Source of the DNA: Paraburkholderia sp. PGU19
Lineage (GTDB): Bacteria > Pseudomonadota > Gammaproteobacteria > Burkholderiales > Burkholderiaceae
Assembly: GCF_013426915.1 (NCBI RefSeq)
Contig: NZ_AP023181.1
Location: 1-64,000, forward strand
DNA: 64,000 nucleotides
Direction: 5' to 3'
In this document: piece after piece, positions 60,401-64,000 of the stretch
How positions within the stretch are numbered: position 1 is the stretch's first letter
How the letters are laid out: each line of letters starts with the position of its first letter
Notes under the pieces: model-generated
The model's input: the letters and a program-made list of their open reading frames with translations, nothing else
What the model was told of the DNA's origin: nothing
The model's database searches: none
Made by a program: the position numbers and the translations under genes

Positions 60401-60442
60401 CCATAGCCTATGTATGTATCCGCCGCAAGGCCATAGCCATAG
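60401..60442. repeat. CCATAG repeats between MocR and cyoA
   Basis: CCATAGCC occurs at 60401-60408 and 60431-60438, exactly 30 bp apart, with a further CCATAG at 60437-60442. The first copy is part of the perfect palindrome CATAGCCTATG (60402-60412). ATGGTCTATG lies at 60371. Thirty-bp spacing puts the copies on nearly the same helix face. Candidate operators of the MocR regulator. Confidence 0.5.
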
Positions 60443-60516
60443 CGGAAGCTCGCGCGTGTACGACGGTTGGGGGATAGATGCATGGGGCTATGTAACCCGG
60501 CAACCAACCTGAAAGC

Positions 60517-61515
60517 ATGCGCAACCCACCTACACACGGGGGTTCCCCCCAAACAGCGGGACGATGGTTCCGCTCCCCTCCATTTCGAAGACAGCTCGTA
60601 CGCGCAGGCCGCGTTGCCGCGACTGGCGCGCTGAGCCTGCTAGGCGGCTGCAGCATGGTGCTCTTCAATCCGAAAGGCGACATCGGCGAGCAGGAAAAAA
60701 ACCTGATCCTGATCGCGCTCGGGCTGATGCTGCTGGTCGTGATTCCCGTGATCGCGCTGACGCTGTATTTCGCGTGGCGCTACCGGGCGTCGAACACGAA
60801 GGCGAAGTACGCGCCGACGTGGGCGCATTCGACCACCATCGAAGTCGTCGTGTGGACCATTCCGTGCATCATCGTCGCGACGCTTGCGGTGCTGATCTGG
60901 AAGACAACGCATAGCCTCGATCCATACAAGCCGATCGAATCGGACGTGAAGCCCGTGCGCGTCGAAGTGGTTGCGCTGAACTGGAAGTGGCTGTTCATCT
61001 ACCCGGACTACGGTGTGGCCTCCGTCAACCAGCTTGCGCTGCCGGTGGATACGCCCGTCGATTTCCGTCTGACGGCGGAATCGCTGATGAATTCGTTCTT
61101 CATCCCGCAACTGGGCAGCCAGGTCTACGCGATGTCCGGCATGCAGACGCAACTGCATCTGATCGCGAACAGCGCGGGCACGTATGCGGGCCGTTCGTCG
61201 GCATTCAGCGGACCGGGCTTTTCCGACATGAACTTCGACACGGTCGTCACGAGCCGCGGCGAATTCGATGCATGGGTCGCGCGCGCGAAAGCATCGCCGC
61301 AGGCGCTCGACGTGACAGCCTACGACAGCTTGCAGCAACCGAGCAAAAAGAACCCTGTGACGCTGTACAGCAACGTGGCGCCGGGACTGTTCGATGGCAT
61401 CGTCTATCAGTACATGCGTGACGCGGCAGGCCGCCCGATATGTACGACGGCCAACGCTGACATGTATGTCAAGCCGGCTCGCTTGCCTTCACACGCAGCT
61501 TTGGTATCGGAGTAG
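60517..61515 (+). CDS. cyoA: Cytochrome bo-type ubiquinol oxidase subunit II
   Basis: A 332-residue lipoprotein subunit with lipobox LLGGC near residue 45, two transmembrane helices ([24 protein letters not shown] and [21 protein letters not shown]) and the periplasmic cupredoxin-like domain. Copper-site residues of cytochrome c oxidases are absent ([18 protein letters not shown]), as expected for a quinol oxidase. TGAAAG precedes ATG 60517. The stop codon overlaps the alternative GTG of cyoB. Confidence 0.92.
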   Translation: MRNPPTHGGSPQTAGRWFRSPPFRRQLVRAGRVAATGALSLLGGCSMVLFNPKGDIGEQEKNLILIALGLMLLVVIPVIALTLYFAWRYRASNTKAKYAPTWAHSTTIEVVVWTIPCIIVATLAVLIWKTTHSLDPYKPIESDVKPVRVEVVALNWKWLFIYPDYGVASVNQLALPVDTPVDFRLTAESLMNSFFIPQLGSQVYAMSGMQTQLHLIANSAGTYAGRSSAFSGPGFSDMNFDTVVTSRGEFDAWVARAKASPQALDVTAYDSLQQPSKKNPVTLYSNVAPGLFDGIVYQYMRDAAGRPICTTANADMYVKPARLPSHAALVSE

Positions 61516-61520
61516 TGGAT

Positions 61521-63524
61521 ATGTTTGGAAAACTTACGCTCGATGCGATTCCATATCACGAGCCCATCATCATGGGCACGCTCGGCGTCGTCATACTGGG
61601 TGGCCTCGCGCTGCTCGGAGCCATCACCTATATCGGCAAGTGGACGTATTTGTGGAAGGAGTGGATTACGTCCGTCGATCACAAGCGGATCGGCGTGATG
61701 TACATCATTCTCGCGCTCGTCATGCTGCTGCGCGGTTTTGCCGACGCGATCATGATGCGCGCGCAGCAGGCTGTCGCCTTCGGTGATTCAGCGGGCTATC
61801 TGCCACCGCATCACTACGACCAGATCTTCACCGCGCACGGCGTGATCATGATCTTCTTCGTCGCGACGCCGCTGATTCTCGGCCTGATGAACGTCGTCGT
61901 GCCGCTGCAGATCGGCGCGCGCGACGTTGCGTATCCGTTCGTCAATTCACTGGGCTTCTGGCTGTCGGCCGTCGGCGCGGTGCTGGTGATGATCTCGATG
62001 TTCGTCGGCGACTTCGCGGCGACGGGCTGGGTGGCTTACCCGCCGCTGTCCGAGCTTGGCTACAGTCCAACCACGGGCGTCGACTATTACATATGGTCGC
62101 TACAGGTGTCCGGTTTAGGGACGACGCTGAGCGGCATCAACTTCATCGTGACGATTCTACGCATGCGCGCGCCGGGTCTGAACCTGATGAAGATGCCCGT
62201 GTTCTGCTGGACGGCGCTGATCACGAACATCCTGATCGTCGCGGTGTTCCCCGTGCTGACGGGCACGCTCGCGCTGCTGACGATGGACCGCTATCTCGAC
62301 ATGCACTTCTTCACGAACGAGCTGGGCGGCAACGCGATGATGTACATCAACCTGATCTGGGTGTGGGGCCACCCCGAGGTGTACATCCTGATTCTGCCCG
62401 CGTTCGGTGCGTTCTCGGAAATCATCGCCACGTTCTCCGGCAAGCCGCTGTTCGGCTACAAGTCGATGGTGTATGCAACGGCGTCGATCGGCGTGCTGTC
62501 GTTCTTCGTGTGGCTGCATCACTTCTTCACGATGGGTTCGGGCGCGAACGTGAATGCGTTCTTCGGCATCATGACGTCGATCATTTCGGTGCCGACGGGC
62601 GTGAAGCTGTTCAACTGGCTCTTCACGATGTATCGCGGCCGGATTCGCTTCCATACGTCCACGCTCTGGACGATCGGCTTCATGGTGACGTTCGCCGTGG
62701 GCGGCATGACGGGCGTGCTGCTCGCCGTGCCGGGCGCGGACTTCGTGCTGCACAACAGCCTGTTTCTCGTCGCGCACTTTCACAACGTGATCATCGGCGG
62801 CGTGGTGTTCGGCTGTCTCGCGGGCATCAGCTACTGGTTCCCGAAAGTGTTCGGCTTCACGCTCGACGAGTTCTGGGGCAAGGTCGCGTTCTGGTGCTGG
62901 CTGGTCGGTTATTGGCTCGCGTTCACGCCGCTGTATATCCTCGGCTTCCAGGGCATGACGCGCCGCATGAATCATTACTCGGTGGCCGAGTGGCATCCGT
63001 GGCTGATCGTTGCGCTCGTAGGTGCCGTGGTCGTCGGCATGGGCATTCTCGCGCTGCTGATCCAGTTCGCGGTGAGCATCCGCAAGCGCGAGCAGTATCG
63101 CGATCTGACGGGCGATCCTTGGGATGCGCGCAGCCTCGAATGGTCGACGGCATCGCCGGCGCCGTTCTATAACTTCGCGCATGTTCCCGTCATCACGTCG
63201 CTCGAACAGCATTGGGACAACAAGCAGTCGGGCAGCGCTTACGCCAGGCCCATGAAAAAGTACGAGGACATTCATATGCCGCGCAACACGGCGGCGGGCT
63301 TCATCATCTCGGCGTTCAGCCTGCTGTTCGGCTTCGCGATGGTGTGGCACATGTGGGTGTTCGCGATCGTCGCGCTGATCGGCATGATCGGCACGTTCAT
63401 CGCGCGCTCTTACGATCAGGATGTCGACTACTACGTGCCTGCTGCCGAAGTGGAGCGGATCGAGAACGCGCGCTACAGGAAGATCGAAGACGAGCGTGAC
63501 GAAGAATTTGCGGAGATGGCCTGA
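61521..63524 (+). CDS. cyoB: Cytochrome bo-type ubiquinol oxidase subunit I
   Basis: A 667-residue haem-copper oxidase core subunit. It has the low-spin haem His in [11 protein letters not shown], the CuB/tyrosine cross-link segment [14 protein letters not shown], the CuB His pair in WLHHFFTMG and the haem ligands in [11 protein letters not shown]. The Glu of WGHPE and the D and K channels fit type A oxidases. GGAG lies eight bases before ATG 61521; GTG 61515 is an alternative. It pumps protons while reducing oxygen with ubiquinol. Confidence 0.95.
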   Translation: MFGKLTLDAIPYHEPIIMGTLGVVILGGLALLGAITYIGKWTYLWKEWITSVDHKRIGVMYIILALVMLLRGFADAIMMRAQQAVAFGDSAGYLPPHHYDQIFTAHGVIMIFFVATPLILGLMNVVVPLQIGARDVAYPFVNSLGFWLSAVGAVLVMISMFVGDFAATGWVAYPPLSELGYSPTTGVDYYIWSLQVSGLGTTLSGINFIVTILRMRAPGLNLMKMPVFCWTALITNILIVAVFPVLTGTLALLTMDRYLDMHFFTNELGGNAMMYINLIWVWGHPEVYILILPAFGAFSEIIATFSGKPLFGYKSMVYATASIGVLSFFVWLHHFFTMGSGANVNAFFGIMTSIISVPTGVKLFNWLFTMYRGRIRFHTSTLWTIGFMVTFAVGGMTGVLLAVPGADFVLHNSLFLVAHFHNVIIGGVVFGCLAGISYWFPKVFGFTLDEFWGKVAFWCWLVGYWLAFTPLYILGFQGMTRRMNHYSVAEWHPWLIVALVGAVVVGMGILALLIQFAVSIRKREQYRDLTGDPWDARSLEWSTASPAPFYNFAHVPVITSLEQHWDNKQSGSAYARPMKKYEDIHMPRNTAAGFIISAFSLLFGFAMVWHMWVFAIVALIGMIGTFIARSYDQDVDYYVPAAEVERIENARYRKIEDERDEEFAEMA

Positions 63525-63526
63525 CC

Positions 63527-64000
63527 ATGACAAGCGTATCGACCTATCGGGGCAGCGAGCATCACGACGCGCACGGCCACGATCATGACCACGACAGCGG
63601 AACCCGCACCACGCTCGGGTTCTGGATTTACCTGATGAGCGACTGCCTGATCTTCGCGACGCTGTTCGCGACCTTCGGCGTGCTCGCCAATGCGACGGCG
63701 GGCGGGCCGACGGGCAAGGAGCTGTTCGAGTTGCCGTATGTGCTGGGCGAAACCTTGCTGCTGCTCGCCAGCAGCTTCACGTTCGGCATGGGCGTGCTGA
63801 GCATGAACGCGAACCACCGCGGCAAGGTGGTCGGCTGGCTGGCCGCGACCTTCGTGCTGGGCGCGGCCTTCATCGGCATGGAAATCTATGAGTTCGCCCA
63901 TCTGATCAGTGACGGCGCTGGCCCGTCGACGAGCGCCTTCCTGTCGGGCTATTTCACGCTCGTCGGCACGCACGGTCTGCACGTGACGACGGGGCTGCTT
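63527..64000 (+). CDS. cyoC: Cytochrome bo-type ubiquinol oxidase subunit III, cut by the right edge
   Basis: The first 158 residues of a subunit III protein: a His/Asp-rich N-terminus ([14 protein letters not shown]), then helices [40 protein letters not shown] and the conserved [12 protein letters not shown]. It starts two bases after cyoB. The His-rich start might bind a metal, but many Burkholderia homologues share it. The rest lies outside the window. Confidence 0.92.
   Translation, partial: MTSVSTYRGSEHHDAHGHDHDHDSGTRTTLGFWIYLMSDCLIFATLFATFGVLANATAGGPTGKELFELPYVLGETLLLLASSFTFGMGVLSMNANHRGKVVGWLAATFVLGAAFIGMEIYEFAHLISDGAGPSTSAFLSGYFTLVGTHGLHVTTGLL

Noticed and set aside
1..64000. Mobile elements, tRNA genes, CRISPR arrays or phage genes
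   Set aside because: No transposase, integrase, terminal repeats, cloverleaf-like segments or regularly spaced repeats were seen apart from the 12-bp array at 38521.

Overview
The window looks like chromosomal DNA of a GC-rich betaproteobacterium of the Burkholderiaceae, most likely Paraburkholderia or Caballeronia. This rests on the codon use, a Gram-negative porin, PQQ and cytochrome bo enzymes, tandem universal stress proteins and many FCD-type GntR and MocR-type regulators. There are no rRNA or tRNA genes, insertion sequences, CRISPR arrays or phage genes that I can recognise. It reads as a row of accessory metabolic islands on a stable backbone.

Layout. 0-4 kb: an HDOD signalling protein, a HAD phosphatase and a frameshifted porin. 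4.1-17.5 kb: a catabolic cluster with two MFS transporters, a lactonase-like metallo-beta-lactamase protein, an SDR, a MmgE/PrpD protein, three beta-hydroxyacid dehydrogenases, a NIPSNAP protein, an aldehyde dehydrogenase, two carboxymuconolactone-decarboxylase-like proteins, a cupin and a GntR/FCD regulator. Operator-like TTGTCGGACAA-type sites lie at its promoters. 17.9-21 kb: a PQQ alcohol dehydrogenase with its cytochrome c and an ankyrin protein. 21.5-28 kb: an S10 peptidase lipoprotein, an EF-hand protein, an HDAC-like deacetylase, an AraC regulator and an acyl-CoA ligase. 28-42 kb: SulP, two HisKA_3-type kinases, two response regulators, FNR, nitroreductases, three universal stress proteins, an alcohol dehydrogenase, an HPF/RaiA-like protein and a CBS-BON protein. 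Five FNR-type boxes each sit 31-32 bp upstream of a plausible -10, so this looks like a local low-oxygen regulon.

42-54.6 kb: an SDR and a MocR-type regulator, then a tightly overlapping ten-gene operon. Eight genes form a Nit1C-type set (nitrogen-starvation protein, nitrilase, radical SAM, GNAT, AIR-synthase-like, glycosyltransferase, small protein, flavoprotein). They are translationally coupled to a LnmK/Pnap_2097-like protein and a full-length methylmalonyl-CoA mutase. A sigma-54 type promoter lies upstream. This is the best candidate for a little-described biosynthetic or nitrogen-scavenging system. 54.6-58.7 kb: a small repeat protein, a FadR-type regulator with a near-perfect FadR-like operator, a UxaA/GarD dehydratase and a KdgT permease. 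58.9-64 kb: a second MocR regulator divergent from cyoABC; cyoC runs off the right edge.

Four probable frameshifts (porin, second MFS, and two in the S10 peptidase) would each be repaired by adding one G in or beside a G-rich run. Sequencing error is therefore a strong alternative to pseudogenisation.
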